64,000 bases of DNA from Gaiellasilicea sp963745775 (GCA_963745775.1 CAVUYY010000008.1:1-64000), one strand, 5' to 3'; numbered from the stretch's first letter, positions 48,911 through 59,617 are shown. Made by a program: numbers and translations. Notes: generated from the sequence alone by a model not told the origin.

Positions 48911-48973
48911 GGTGGCCTCGCTTGCTCGGGGGTTGGTGGTCGCGCTGGCGGTTCGTTGTGCCGGAGTATGAAC

Positions 48974-49011
48974 GGGAGAGGCGCCCTCTGTCTCCAGAGG
49001 GCGCCTCTCCC
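48974..49011. other. 16-bp stem hairpin between oppA and oppB, operon 2
   Basis: GGGAGAGGCGCCCTCT and AGAGGGCGCCTCTCCC pair perfectly around a 6-base loop. The structure begins 13 bases after the oppA stop. With no U-tract it is more likely a partial terminator or an mRNA-stabilising hairpin that favours expression of the binding protein. Confidence 0.8.
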
Positions 49012-49024
49012 GCGCGAACGCGTG

Positions 49025-50692
49025 TTACTTGATCGCGGCCGCGTTGATGATCATCCCGGCGTAGACGGGGTGGTACAGGTAGTTCGTGATGCGGTTCGAG
49101 ATGAACTCGCGGGTGTTGCCGTTGATGATCGGCGCCCACGGAGCGACGTTCCGCATCAGGTCGACGTCGAGCTGACCGTACGCCCTGTAGCGCGGCTCGC
49201 CGGACAGCTTCGCAGCTGCCTTCATCCGCTTGTTGTACGTCGGGTTGTTCAGGTAGGCGTAGTTCGAGTTGTTCGCCTCCTGGATGTTGTCTCCGTCGAG
49301 AAGCACGTTGATGAAGTCGAACGGATCCGGATAGTCGGCGAGCCAACCGATCAGGAACATGTCGAAGTCACCAGCCTGCGCCTGCGACTTGGTGCCCGCC
49401 GTCTTGATCGCAACCGCGAACGGCTGCGGCTTCAGCGTCACCTTGTAGCCGGCCTGCGTCAGGTTGAACTGCAGCACCTGAGCACGCGCGATCGACGTCG
49501 CCGAGGTCGTGTGCAGGATCGTCAGGTTGGAGCTGTCCCCACCCGAGACCTGCTTCGCCCGCGTCGGGTTCGCACCCTTCAGCGGGTAGATGTCCGCCTG
49601 CTTGAAGCCACGGATGTTCGGCGGGAGGATCTGATCCGTCCGTGCACCGGCGAACTTGCCGGCGACGCGAAGGAGCGCCGGGCGGTCGATCGCGATGTTG
49701 ACGGCCTTGCGGTTCGAGAGCTTCCCGAGCGGCCCACCGATGGTGTTCAGCGAGAGGTAGGTCGTCGAGATGACCGAGTTGACGAAGTAGCGGCCGTTGC
49801 CGCCCTTCTTGACGCCGTACTCCCTGGACAGGCTGTCGTGCGCCGTCGGCGGAAGACCACCGGCGTCGTAGTCGGCCTGGCCAGCGCGCACCTGGAGGAG
49901 GCTCTGGTTCAGCTCGGTGTTGACCGTGTAGACGATCCGGTCGGCGTTGGCCGGGCGGTTCCCCTTGTAGAAGGTGTTCCGCTCGAGCACGAGCTGACGA
50001 CCGACCTCACGGCTGGCGATCTTGTACGGACCGGCCGAGGGGTAGACGTTGATGCCCTTGGCGTCGATCGGCATGCTCGGCTTGACCGCGACGAAGAACG
50101 GCATCGCGACCTCGGCGAGGAACGTCGGGTCGGCCTGCGTCAGGCGGACGGTCAGGATCTGACCCCGCGCCTGCACGCCCGTGACCGAGCTCGCCTTGCC
50201 CGCGTTGCGGGCATCCGCGCCCACGACGGTGTGCATGAACGCGATCGCCGGCGACGCCTGCTTCGGGTCGGCGGCACGCTCGAAGGCCCGCTTGAACGCC
50301 GCTGCGGTCAGAGCGGAGCCGTCGCTGAACCGGATCCCCTTGCGGACCGTGAACGTGTACGTCTTGCCGTCACGCGAGATCCGCGGGAGGCCCGCAGCGG
50401 CCTCGGGAACGAGCCGTGAGCCCTCGGCACCCGGCTTGTCCGGGTAGTTCATGAGAGCCATGCTCGTCGCGAACAGCATCTGCCAGCCCAGCGAGTCGTA
50501 CGCGAGGGCCGGATCGGTGTACTCGAAGTCGGTGTTCGAGGCGTTGAGCCGCAGGGTGCCGCCCCGCTTCACCTCGGCCGAACCCGACTTCTGGGGTGCA
50601 CTGGCGCTCGCAGCTCCAGCAAAGCTGGAAGCGACGAGCAAGCAGGCTCCGATCACCGCCATGGTGACCGAAAGCGTCAGCTTTTTGTGCAT
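49025..50692 (-). CDS. oppA: Oligopeptide-binding protein, OppA/DppA type (operon 2)
   Basis: A 555-residue solute-binding protein (SBP family 5) with a signal peptide. The mature region contains ISRDGKTYTFTVRKGIRFSD and YPDPFDFINVLLDGDN, both typical. The signal shows Cys17 in VIGAC, but hydrophobic residues continue after it, so cleavage as a secreted protein near ASA is equally possible. The ATG at 50692 has GGAAGGAG upstream. It lies after oppC in this operon (order C-A-B-D-F), unlike operon 1. It is only distantly similar to the operon 1 protein, so ligands may differ. Confidence 0.92.
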   Translation of the reverse strand: MHKKLTLSVTMAVIGACLLVASSFAGAASASAPQKSGSAEVKRGGTLRLNASNTDFEYTDPALAYDSLGWQMLFATSMALMNYPDKPGAEGSRLVPEAAAGLPRISRDGKTYTFTVRKGIRFSDGSALTAAAFKRAFERAADPKQASPAIAFMHTVVGADARNAGKASSVTGVQARGQILTVRLTQADPTFLAEVAMPFFVAVKPSMPIDAKGINVYPSAGPYKIASREVGRQLVLERNTFYKGNRPANADRIVYTVNTELNQSLLQVRAGQADYDAGGLPPTAHDSLSREYGVKKGGNGRYFVNSVISTTYLSLNTIGGPLGKLSNRKAVNIAIDRPALLRVAGKFAGARTDQILPPNIRGFKQADIYPLKGANPTRAKQVSGGDSSNLTILHTTSATSIARAQVLQFNLTQAGYKVTLKPQPFAVAIKTAGTKSQAQAGDFDMFLIGWLADYPDPFDFINVLLDGDNIQEANNSNYAYLNNPTYNKRMKAAAKLSGEPRYRAYGQLDVDLMRNVAPWAPIINGNTREFISNRITNYLYHPVYAGMIINAAAIK

Positions 50693-50897
50693 CGGACTCC
50701 TTCCGTAACTAGGGCCGCCGAACAAGCGTCGGCGCACCCAACGATTTGCAACCACCGAGCCCTAAGACGCAGAGCCGCACGTTTAGTTAGAGGATGCTGA
50801 AAGAAGTTTCCGCTGTTTCCGCGACGGCGCGCTGAGCGCGTCCGACGGGCGAGGCGGCGCCGGAGCGGCGAGCTCGGCGCCGACGCCGGAGGGAGAG

Positions 50898-51972
50898 CTA
50901 GCGGGCGTGTCTCGGGTCGAAGGCGTCGCGCAACCCGTCGCCGAGGAGGTTGAAGGCGAGGGTCGTGAAGAGGATCGCGAGGCCGGGCCACACCATCAAC
51001 CAGGGCTGAGAGAGGTAGTAGTTCGGCCCCTCCGAGAGGAGGGTGCCCCAGCTCGCGGTCGGGGCCTGGATGCCCAGCCCGAGGAAGGAGAGTCCCGCCT
51101 CGGCGATGATGTTGCTCGCGACGATCAGGGTCGAGTAGACGATGATCGGCGCCACCAGGTGCGGGAGCAGGTGGGAGCGCATGATCCGGAAGTCGGTCGC
51201 ACCGGTCATCCGAGCCGCCTCGACGAACTCCTTCTCGCGCAGCGAGAGGATCTGGGAGCGGATGATCCGGGCGGGATAGAACCAGCCGAAGATCCCGAAG
51301 ATCATGACCAGCGTGAAGACCCCGGGCTGGATCAGGCCGCCGAAGGTGATCGTGTTCAGGCGCTCGCCGACCGTGGCGGCGACGGCGATGATGAAGAGCA
51401 GTGCAGGGAAGGCCATCACGATCTCCGTCAACCGGGAGACGATCGTGTCCACCGTGCCCACGGTAGTAGCCCGCCATCAGGCCCATCACGAGCCCGATGA
51501 AGACGGAGAGAACCGTCGCCAGCACGGCCACCTGCAACGAGGTCTGGGCGCCGTAGAGCAACCGTAGGAACATGTCCCGGCCGAGCTGCGAATCGGCGCC
51601 GAGCACGAAGAACGTGTCCTCGAAATTGCCGGGCGCGCCGGGATATGGCTCCGTCGAGATCCACGTCAGCGGTCCGACCGGAAGCTGCGAGTCGGGATCG
51701 AGCCCCCCGGCGAAGATCTCGTTCGGACCGTGTCCCAGGATCCGCTGCGCGATCGGCGCCCCGATGAACGCCACGATGATCAGGACGATGACGAAGACCC
51801 CGCCGGCGATTGCGACCTTGTCACGCCTGAAGCGGAGCCAGACCTGCTCCCAGTAGCCGCGGGCCTTGACCGCCTCGATCTCGCCGAGCTCCCCGTGCGA
51901 CTCGAGCGCGACCGCCGTAGCGAGCCCGGCACCGGAGGACATCAGATCGGACTGCTTCTTCTCGGAGGCCAC
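50898..51972 (-). CDS. oppC: Oligopeptide ABC transporter permease, OppC/DppC type (operon 2; one frame break)
   Basis: Joined across an extra G in a GG/GGG run at 51457-51459 this is a 357-residue permease. The N-terminal cytoplasmic segment, first helix (AIAGGVFVIVLIIVAFIG) and an extracytoplasmic insert precede the core helices; the EAA loop is EKEFVEAARMTGATDFRIM and the tail GLRDAFDPRHAR. The frame change occurs exactly at LMAGYYR/GTVDTIVSRL. It starts with GTG 7 bases after TAAGCT. It lies only 34 bases after the atpG stop, so the transporter has its own promoter within the ATP synthase region. Confidence 0.9.
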
Positions 51973-51979
51973 GATCGGG

Positions 51980-51985
51980 AGCTTA
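51980..51985 (-). promoter_or_regulatory. -10 box of transporter operon 2
   Basis: TAAGCT on the minus strand ends 7 bases before the GTG of oppC, within the 34-base gap after atpG. The same hexamer and spacing precede the hydratase gene at 22.06 kb. No clear -35 is seen. Confidence 0.6.
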
Positions 51986-52006
51986 GACGACCTCGTAAAG
52001 CGATTG

Positions 52007-52897
52007 TTAGGCCAGCGCCTCGGCGCCTGCGACGACCTCCAGGATCTCCTGGGTGATCTCGGCCTGGCGGGCGCGGTTCATCTGGAGCGTGAGCGAATCG
52101 ATCAGCTCGCCGGCGTTCTTGGAGGCGTTCCGCATCGCGGTCATCTGCGCACCCTGGAAGGAAGCGGCCGACTCGAGCAGAGCGCGATAGACCTGCGTCT
52201 CGAGGTAGACGGGCAGGAGCCGCGCGAGGATCTCCTCGGGCTCGGGCTCGAAGATGAAGTCGCCGCGCATGGCGTCGTCTCGGCGCTCGTCCTCGTCGGT
52301 CTCGAGGATGTCGGCGGAGATCGGGAGCAGCTCCTGCTCGGTCACGCGCTGGGTCAGCGCCGAGACGAACGCGTTGTAGATCAGCACGACCTGGTCGAGA
52401 GTGCCGTCCGTGTAGAGCTCCGCGATCCCGTGGGCGATCGCCTGCGCGTCCGAGTAGGCCGGCCGGTCGGCGAAACCTGCGTAGTCGGCCGCGGTCTCGT
52501 AGCCGCGGAACTCGAGCGTCGTCCGGCCCTTCTTGCCGACCACGACGTACCGGACCTGCTTGCCCTCGCCGCGAAGCTCCCGCTCGAGCGCGAAGGCACG
52601 GCGGAGCACCTGCCCGTTGAACGGCCCGGCGAGGCCGCGGTCGCCGGTGAGCACCACGATCCCGACCGTCTCGACCTCCTCCCGCTGCTGCAGCAGCGGC
52701 AGGCCCCGGAGCGAGGAGGCGGAGCGGCCGACGCCGGCGATCAGCTCGCGCATCGTCTCGGCATACGGGCGCATCGCCTCGATCCGCGACTGCGCCCTGC
52801 GGAGGCGCGCCGAGGCCACGAGCTCGAGCGCCTTCGTGATCTTGCTCGTGTTGCGGACGGAGCGCGTCCGCCGCTTCAGGTCCTGAACCGACGCCAT
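52007..52897 (-). CDS. atpG: ATP synthase F1 gamma subunit
   Basis: A 296-residue central-stalk subunit. The N-terminal coiled-coil helix (LKRRTRSVRNTSKITKALEL) and the C-terminal helix (AQMTAMRNASKNAGELIDSL) that form the rotor shaft are intact. It starts 3 bases after atpA. The gene that should follow, atpD, is displaced by the inserted transporter genes. Confidence 0.95.
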   Translation of the reverse strand: MASVQDLKRRTRSVRNTSKITKALELVASARLRRAQSRIEAMRPYAETMRELIAGVGRSASSLRGLPLLQQREEVETVGIVVLTGDRGLAGPFNGQVLRRAFALERELRGEGKQVRYVVVGKKGRTTLEFRGYETAADYAGFADRPAYSDAQAIAHGIAELYTDGTLDQVVLIYNAFVSALTQRVTEQELLPISADILETDEDERRDDAMRGDFIFEPEPEEILARLLPVYLETQVYRALLESAASFQGAQMTAMRNASKNAGELIDSLTLQMNRARQAEITQEILEVVAGAEALA

Positions 52898-52900
52898 CGG

Positions 52901-54427
<1,527 letters not shown>

Positions 54428-54483
54428 ATCAGCTCCTTGCTGGTTTCAGGTTGGGCTGGTCTCAGGTGAATGACGGTCGGGGC

Positions 54484-55296
54484 TCAGCCGATCCGGATGA
54501 ACGCGCAGCTCCGCGCACTCGTGTTGCCGGCCGCATCGGTCGCCTGGGCGCAGACGGACAAGGTTCCCCCGACGCCGGCGGGTGGACGCCACGTCACCCT
54601 TGCGACGGAGCCGTCGGCCCTGGCCCTGATCGTCGCCGACTTGACGAGGCGGATGGTTCGCTTGACGGTGAACGTGACCGTGACCGGGCCACGCAGGTTG
54701 TCCACCACCTTCGCCCTGAGCGGGACGGCTGCGCCGATCGGTCCGATCCACGAAAGGGCGGTCACGCGGGGCGGCGACGCGTCGAGAACCGGCTTCGGGG
54801 TGGTCGGTACGGGTGGCGCCAGCGACTCGAGGCTGCCGCACCAATCCGTCGTGATCCCCTGATCCTCGAAGTACTTGCCTGCGAAGACCCGCTTGTCGTC
54901 GTCCCTGATGATCGAGACCGAGAAGCTGCCGGACATGAAGTCCTCACGGCCGTTGAACCGGCCGACGATCGTCTTGCCATCCGCGCCGGTCGTGCAGGCG
55001 ACGAGGTCGCCGCCCTCGACGTAGCTGCCGCGGAAGAAGAGCGTGCTCGGGTCGGTCGAGCACCCTTCGAAGAGCTTGCCGCCGAAGTTCTTGCCGATCA
55101 GCGCGACGCCGTCCTCGTGGCGGATCTGGCGCCACTTGAGCGTCCCGAGCGGGTCTGTGACCTTGCCGCCTTCCATCAGGAACGCGGGCCACGTGCCCGT
55201 CCAGAAATCGGGCGTCGTCTGGGCCGTCGCCGAGCCGCCGGTGGGCACAATGGCCAGCGTGGCACCGAGAACGACGAGGACGAGGAACGCGCGCAT
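54484..55296 (-). CDS. Exported two-domain protein of unknown function
   Basis: A 270-residue protein with a signal peptide (MRAFLVLVVLGATLAIVPTG, cleaved near ATA). The first domain (about 30-165) has the repeated pattern GTW, G-x-Y/F and IVGRFNGREDFMSGSFSV, which looks like a small beta-barrel found in exported proteins. It contains several Cys residues. The second domain (about 175-270) is Ig/fibronectin-like, ending SVCAQATDAAGNTSARSC. A TACTCT -10 lies 8 bases before the ATG. It sits between atpH and atpA without any obvious link to ATP synthesis. Confidence 0.7.
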   Translation of the reverse strand: MRAFLVLVVLGATLAIVPTGGSATAQTTPDFWTGTWPAFLMEGGKVTDPLGTLKWRQIRHEDGVALIGKNFGGKLFEGCSTDPSTLFFRGSYVEGGDLVACTTGADGKTIVGRFNGREDFMSGSFSVSIIRDDDKRVFAGKYFEDQGITTDWCGSLESLAPPVPTTPKPVLDASPPRVTALSWIGPIGAAVPLRAKVVDNLRGPVTVTFTVKRTIRLVKSATIRARADGSVARVTWRPPAGVGGTLSVCAQATDAAGNTSARSCAFIRIG

Positions 55297-55331
55297 GCGC
55301 CGAAAGAGTAGCGGCGCTGGTCGTCGCCACG

Positions 55332-55580
55332 GTGCTCCTACTCGCCGCCGGTTGCGGCGGTGCGGAAGAGTCCGACGGCCACCGACCCGCGGAGAGCGTC
55401 GTGGGCGACTCGGTCGTCGGGCGGGACCAACAGAACGTGCGCTGCGAGCCGGCACCCGACCTCACCCTCCCCGACGACGACCGGGCGGTGTTCCGCTGCA
55501 GCTTCGAGCAGGAGCAGGACGTGTCAGGTGCGATGAGCATGCTGGATCGGTGCTACGTCTCGAGGATGGTGCACTTGTAG
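55332..55580 (+). CDS. Small putative lipoprotein (start uncertain)
   Basis: An 82-residue reading frame from GTG at 55332, beginning with LLLAAGCGG, a good lipobox, then a Cys-containing outer domain (VRCEPAPDL, FRCSFEQEQ, RCYVSRMVHL). The frame continues upstream as VAALVVATV without a start codon. One missing base would join it to the ATG at 55295 (MRRK), giving a normal signal peptide, but that ATG overlaps the start codon of the divergent gene. It converges with the next gene, 3 bases between the stops. The function is unknown. Confidence 0.4.
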   Translation: MLLLAAGCGGAEESDGHRPAESVVGDSVVGRDQQNVRCEPAPDLTLPDDDRAVFRCSFEQEQDVSGAMSMLDRCYVSRMVHL

Positions 55581-55583
55581 ACG

Positions 55584-56732
55584 TCACTCGAGCGCTTCCG
55601 GTTGGCACCTCCTGCTCCGTCTCGTCCTGAGCTCGGCGCGGGCGCGAAGCCCGATCCGCGTGTAGAGCAGCCCAAAGCCGACGGCCGCCGACGGCAGCAG
55701 CACGAAGAGGATGCGAAAGCCCGGCTGTGGCAACGTCAACACGAACACGCTCCCCGCGAAGACGGCCGCGCGCGCGAGCGAGACGAGCGGTTGCCGTCCG
55801 CCGGCAGGCAGTGCGAGCGAGGCGAGGCCGAGGAGCAGGATCATGCCCGTGATCGAGGGCATGCCCGTGCTCTGAATCTGCCACTGACTCTCGAGCATTC
55901 CGCGGAAGGCCGAACCGTAGTGACTCGCAATGAAATCGACGCTCGTCGAAGACGGAATCCGGGAGCCGTTGACAGTGAAGGCGACGAGCCGCCCCGCGTC
56001 CACTGGGAAAGCGAGGTGGGCGGGAAGGACAACCACCGCGCCCAGCGCCGCGAGGCCGGCCGCCCGCCGGGAGCGCCAGCGCACCGCGTAGAGGAGGAGC
56101 GCGCCGATCAGCACCCACGCGTTGTCGCGCGTGAGGGAGAGCGTCGCGAGCACCGCTGCGAACGGGAGCAGCCAGATGCGGCCTCGCCGAAGCGCCTGGA
56201 CGGCTAGGGCCATTCCGCCGGCGAGCAGTGCGAGCCCCCACGTGTCGGTGAGCGGCGCGAGCGCCACCTCGTACAGCTGCGGCACCGCGAGGATCGTGGC
56301 CGCCGCGAGCCCGCTCGCAACCGTTCCGAAGGAGCGACGCAGGAGCGCGAAGAGCGTCAACCCGAAGACGGCATACCCGACGAGCGAGACGATCTGGATG
56401 CTGCGCGCGTACGCGACGGGCCTGAGCGCAAGCGCGGCCAGCGGAACGGTCCATCGACGGCGGTAGAACTCGGCGCTGTACTCGACCCAGCCCGGGTTGC
56501 CGACCCGGCGGAGCTCGGGCGGCGCGTCCTGCTCGCGTGCTCGTGGCAGAGCAGCTAGATCGCTCGAGAAGACCACAGCACGCGCCGCGCGCGCCTCCTC
56601 TCCCTCCAGCTCACGCGTCTGAGCCTCGTAGTAGAGCCCGTCGGGCGTCCACGGAATCGGGTCGCCCCAGCGTGGAGCCGTGGCGACCGCGACCAGCGCG
56701 GCGAGCAGGACGAACGGCGCGAGGGTCCGCAC
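55584..56732 (-). CDS. Polytopic membrane protein, GT-C glycosyltransferase-like
   Basis: A 382-residue protein with roughly nine to ten hydrophobic helices. A large first extracytoplasmic loop begins DGLYYEAQTRELEG, an arrangement resembling the acidic first loop of GT-C glycosyltransferases such as ArnT. The rest is a run of helices without clear motifs. The GTG start lies 14 bases after the atpH stop. It may add sugars to surface molecules, but the assignment is weak. Confidence 0.55.
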   Translation of the reverse strand: MRTLAPFVLLAALVAVATAPRWGDPIPWTPDGLYYEAQTRELEGEEARAARAVVFSSDLAALPRAREQDAPPELRRVGNPGWVEYSAEFYRRRWTVPLAALALRPVAYARSIQIVSLVGYAVFGLTLFALLRRSFGTVASGLAAATILAVPQLYEVALAPLTDTWGLALLAGGMALAVQALRRGRIWLLPFAAVLATLSLTRDNAWVLIGALLLYAVRWRSRRAAGLAALGAVVVLPAHLAFPVDAGRLVAFTVNGSRIPSSTSVDFIASHYGSAFRGMLESQWQIQSTGMPSITGMILLLGLASLALPAGGRQPLVSLARAAVFAGSVFVLTLPQPGFRILFVLLPSAAVGFGLLYTRIGLRARAELRTRRSRRCQPEALE

Positions 56733-56746
56733 CGCGCGAAGGCGGG

Positions 56747-57280
56747 TCAGCGGCTCCGGACGAGGTCGTGCCGGAGCTGCTCGATCCGGCCGCGCACGCT
56801 CGCGTCCACGCGCAACGTGCCGGCCCGAAGGACGATCCCGCCGATCAGGGAGGGATCCACCTTGCGCGTCGCCTCGACCGAGCGACCGGACGCCTGCTCG
56901 ATCTTCTTCAAGATCGACGCCGCCTCGTCCTCGGAGAGCTCGTAGGCGGTCGTCAGCTCCACGTTCAGCCGCTTCTCCTCTGCCGCGACGAGGCGGTCGA
57001 GCTCGCGGTAGATCTCCTCGAGCTCGCCGGCACGGCCCTTCTCGGCGACGAGCAGGACGAAGTTGCGGGTGAGCTCGTCGGCGTCACCGAGGATGTCGCC
57101 GAGCACGTCGGCCTTCGACCGGGCGTCGAGCTCCGGGTTCGAGAGCACGTTGCGGAGCTCGGGCACGGCCCCGATCGCGGCGGCGAAATCGCCCAGCTCC
57201 TCGTGCACGGCCGTCAATCTGCCCTGTGCCTGCGCGGCCTGGAAGAGCGACCGCGCGTACATGCGGTGGGAGACCGCCAC
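56747..57280 (-). CDS. atpH: ATP synthase F1 delta subunit
   Basis: A 177-residue delta subunit. The N-terminal helical domain starts RMYARSLFQAAQAQGRL and the C-terminal part ends with IGGIVLRAGTLRVDASVRGR, the usual family signature. The start is GTG, 5 bases after atpF. Confidence 0.92.
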   Translation of the reverse strand: MAVSHRMYARSLFQAAQAQGRLTAVHEELGDFAAAIGAVPELRNVLSNPELDARSKADVLGDILGDADELTRNFVLLVAEKGRAGELEEIYRELDRLVAAEEKRLNVELTTAYELSEDEAASILKKIEQASGRSVEATRKVDPSLIGGIVLRAGTLRVDASVRGRIEQLRHDLVRSR

Positions 57281-57285
57281 GTGGT

Positions 57286-57813
57286 CTAGACCCGTTCCTG
57301 CTCGAGGGCGGAGAAGTCGAGCTCGCCGATTGCATCCTCGATCAGCTTGCGGTGGTCGTCGCGGTCGAGCACCTTGCCGGTGACCTTGCTCGTGGCGACG
57401 AGCGTCAGGTCGGCGACCTCGGAGCGGATCTGGTCGAGCGCCCGCGCCGTCTCGGCCTCGATCTGCTTCCGCGTGTCCTCGAGCCGGCGCTGCCGGTCGA
57501 CCTCGACCTCCTCGCGGGCGCGATCGCGCTGCGAGTCCGCCACCTTCCGCGCCTCGGCGAGGATCTCCCCCGCCTCGTTCTTCGCCTGTCCGATCAGGAC
57601 CTTGTGCTCCTCGAGCAGTCGCCGCGCCTCGGCTCGAGCGTGCTCTGCCTCTTCGACGGAGGTCCGGATCCGCTCACGGCGCGCGTCGATCATCGCCTGG
57701 ATCGGCCCGAACGCGAACTTCCGGAGGACGAAGAAGGTGATCGCGAAGCAGACGAGCGTCCAGATCATCAGACCCGGGACGACGTCGATCAGCGGTGAAG
57801 CGGCGACGGTCAT
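57286..57813 (-). CDS. atpF: ATP synthase Fo b subunit
   Basis: A 175-residue peripheral-stalk subunit with one N-terminal membrane helix (IWTLVCFAITFFVLRKFAF) and a long charged coiled coil rich in Arg, Glu and Ala. I chose the ATG at 57813 (MTVAAS); it lies 2 bases after the atpE stop. An upstream in-frame extension would overlap atpE and is not homologous. Confidence 0.93.
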   Translation of the reverse strand: MTVAASPLIDVVPGLMIWTLVCFAITFFVLRKFAFGPIQAMIDARRERIRTSVEEAEHARAEARRLLEEHKVLIGQAKNEAGEILAEARKVADSQRDRAREEVEVDRQRRLEDTRKQIEAETARALDQIRSEVADLTLVATSKVTGKVLDRDDHRKLIEDAIGELDFSALEQERV

Positions 57814-57815
57814 GG

Positions 57816-58076
57816 CTAGACCAGCACGTAGGCGAGCAGGCCGCCGATCAGGCCGTAGAAGACGACCGCCTCGGTCAGCGCGAAGCCGAGCCACTGGATC
57901 CCGGTCAGCTCACCGCGGAGCTCGGGCTGCCGGGCGACTGCCTGGATCATCGAGCCGAAGATGTTGCCGATCCCGATCCCGGCGCCGAGCGAGCCGAGGC
58001 CGATGCCGAGTGCGAGCGCGATCGCCTTGCCGGCGTCGACGTTCGAGGCGGCTTCTTGAGCGAGCAGTGTGAACAT
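57816..58076 (-). CDS. atpE: ATP synthase Fo c subunit
   Basis: An 86-residue rotor-ring subunit with two helices. The glycine-rich first helix (GIGLGSLGAGIGIG), the polar loop RQPE (49-52) and the ion-binding Glu69 in FALTEAVVFY are present. Ala, not Ser or Thr, follows Glu69 and no paired Gln is seen in the first helix, so a proton-driven ring is likely. An AAGGAGGA site lies upstream. Confidence 0.96.
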   Translation of the reverse strand: MFTLLAQEAASNVDAGKAIALALGIGLGSLGAGIGIGNIFGSMIQAVARQPELRGELTGIQWLGFALTEAVVFYGLIGGLLAYVLV

Positions 58077-58109
58077 GAAGCGGTGTCCTCCTTGGGGGTT
58101 AGCGAGAGA

Positions 58110-59003
58110 TCAATGCTCTGGCTCGATCGCCGAGCCGATGTAGATCGCGGAGAGAGCGGCGAAGATGAAGGCCTGGATCGAGACGACGATCACGACCTCG
58201 AACAGGTAGAACGTCGCGGCAGCCGGGATGGCGAGCACGGCGATTCCGAGGTTTCCGATCACGAAGATGAGGCCGATGAAGGTCAGGATCAGCATGTGGC
58301 CGGCGAGCATGTTCGCGTAGAGCCGGACGGAGAGGCTGATCAGGCGCATGAACTGGCCGAGGATCTCGAGCGGCACGATCAGCGGGTACATCGCCTTCGG
58401 CACGTCGGGGATCCAGCTCTTGAAGTACTTGGCCGGGCCGTTGTGGCGGATCCCCTCCACGTGGGTGAAGACGAAGGTCATCAACGCGAGCGCGAGCGTG
58501 ACGGAGATCGACGAGGTGGCGGCGTAGACAGCAAGCGTGGGCAGCTCGACCCCCCAGAGCTCGAAGGTCTCGTTCGAGAGTGGCAGCGGGATGAAGCCGA
58601 GCATGTTCACGACCCAGATGAAGAGCATCAGCGTCGCGACGTACGGAAACCAGCGCCCGATCGCCTTGTGCGGGAGCCCCTGCTCGGCGACCTGCGTCTG
58701 GGCGATCTCGTAGACGATCTCACCCGCCGCCTGGCGACGCGACGGGTCGTTCTTCGAGCCGACCTTGATCCGCATCAGGACGATCCCGAGCGTGATCGTG
58801 ACCACGGTCGCGAGCATCAGGTACGCGACGGCCTTGTTGATCGAGAGGTCGAGCGGGCCGATGTGGATCGGGATCCATTCGCCGACCTCGAAGTCGTGCT
58901 CCGGGTTGAACTCCTCCTCCTCGACGCCTTCGGCGCTCGAGGCGAGCGCGAGCGAGGGAAGCGCGAGCCAGAGCGTCAGCGCGAGGGTGAGAAGCCGTTT
59001 CAT
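58110..59003 (-). CDS. atpB: ATP synthase Fo a subunit with N-terminal signal-like extension
   Basis: A 297-residue a subunit. The essential Arg lies in FMRLISLSVRLYANMLAGH. Before the usual start of the protein there is an extra 45-50 residue segment: a hydrophobic stretch ending ALAS and an acidic linker (SAEGVEEEEFNPEHDFE). This looks like a cleavable signal peptide, which is uncommon for bacterial a subunits. The start at 59003 is 10 bases after the atpI-like gene. Confidence 0.93.
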   Translation of the reverse strand: MKRLLTLALTLWLALPSLALASSAEGVEEEEFNPEHDFEVGEWIPIHIGPLDLSINKAVAYLMLATVVTITLGIVLMRIKVGSKNDPSRRQAAGEIVYEIAQTQVAEQGLPHKAIGRWFPYVATLMLFIWVVNMLGFIPLPLSNETFELWGVELPTLAVYAATSSISVTLALALMTFVFTHVEGIRHNGPAKYFKSWIPDVPKAMYPLIVPLEILGQFMRLISLSVRLYANMLAGHMLILTFIGLIFVIGNLGIAVLAIPAAATFYLFEVVIVVSIQAFIFAALSAIYIGSAIEPEH

Positions 59004-59013
59004 CGCCCGAGCC

Positions 59014-59406
59014 TCATCGACTGGGGTCCGCCGAGAAGTAGAGGGCCAGCGAGACGGCCAGCTCGAGCGTGTAGGCGAGCGCGTACAGCAGGAGGACGGC
59101 AAGCGCGAGCCGCGCGTCCGTTGCTGCGAGCACCACCACGACGACCATCACCGCAAGCGCTCGAAAGGTCATGCCGAAGCCCATCACTCCTCCGGCGGCG
59201 AGGTTACCCTCGGTCGGGACGAGGTGCGTCAGTAGGAGCGCGAGCAGGCGCGACGCGGCCCAGAGGACGCCGCCGATCAACCAGGCGCGTAACGACCAGC
59301 CGGCTGCGAGGAAGATGGGGAGAGCAAGGACGACGACCGCGGCGCCGGCGAGGAGCGGGATCGTCGGGCTCGGCAGCGGCCTCGGGGTGGCGAAGACGCC
59401 GGCCAT
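59014..59406 (-). CDS. atpI: AtpI-like membrane protein
   Basis: A 130-residue protein with four predicted membrane helices in the position of atpI, just before atpB. Sequence similarity to AtpI is low but the helix pattern and place fit. AtpI helps assemble the c ring. Its ATG overlaps the previous stop by one base (TGATG). Confidence 0.7.
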   Translation of the reverse strand: MAGVFATPRPLPSPTIPLLAGAAVVVLALPIFLAAGWSLRAWLIGGVLWAASRLLALLLTHLVPTEGNLAAGGVMGFGMTFRALAVMVVVVVLAATDARLALAVLLLYALAYTLELAVSLALYFSADPSR

Positions 59407-59609
59407 CAGAGGGCGTGCCCGTAGCGCTTGTAGGTCATGAAGACGCCGACCGGGATCCCGAGGATCGCGCCGACGAGGAAGCCGTAGGCGGCGTTACCGA
59501 GCAGCCAGCCGATCCCGGCGGCGATCGCCATCACGGCGAGCGTCGTCCCGATCAGGACGGAGCCGGCGCCCGCGAGGCTGAGGCTCGAGCGAGAGTTGGC
59601 GGGCTCCAT
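59406..59609 (-). CDS. AtpZ-like (ATPase_gene1-type) small membrane protein
   Basis: A 67-residue two-helix protein. The segment GNAAYGFLVGAILGIPVGVFMTYKRYG matches the short proteins that head many atp operons (AtpZ/ATPase_gene1 group), proposed to aid assembly or ion supply. I chose the ATG at 59609, 8 bases after a TATGCT -10, which makes this the promoter of the ATP synthase operon. A longer frame from 59627 would run through that -10. Confidence 0.72.
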   Translation of the reverse strand: MEPANSRSSLSLAGAGSVLIGTTLAVMAIAAGIGWLLGNAAYGFLVGAILGIPVGVFMTYKRYGHAL

Positions 59610-59617
59610 CCGCGGCC

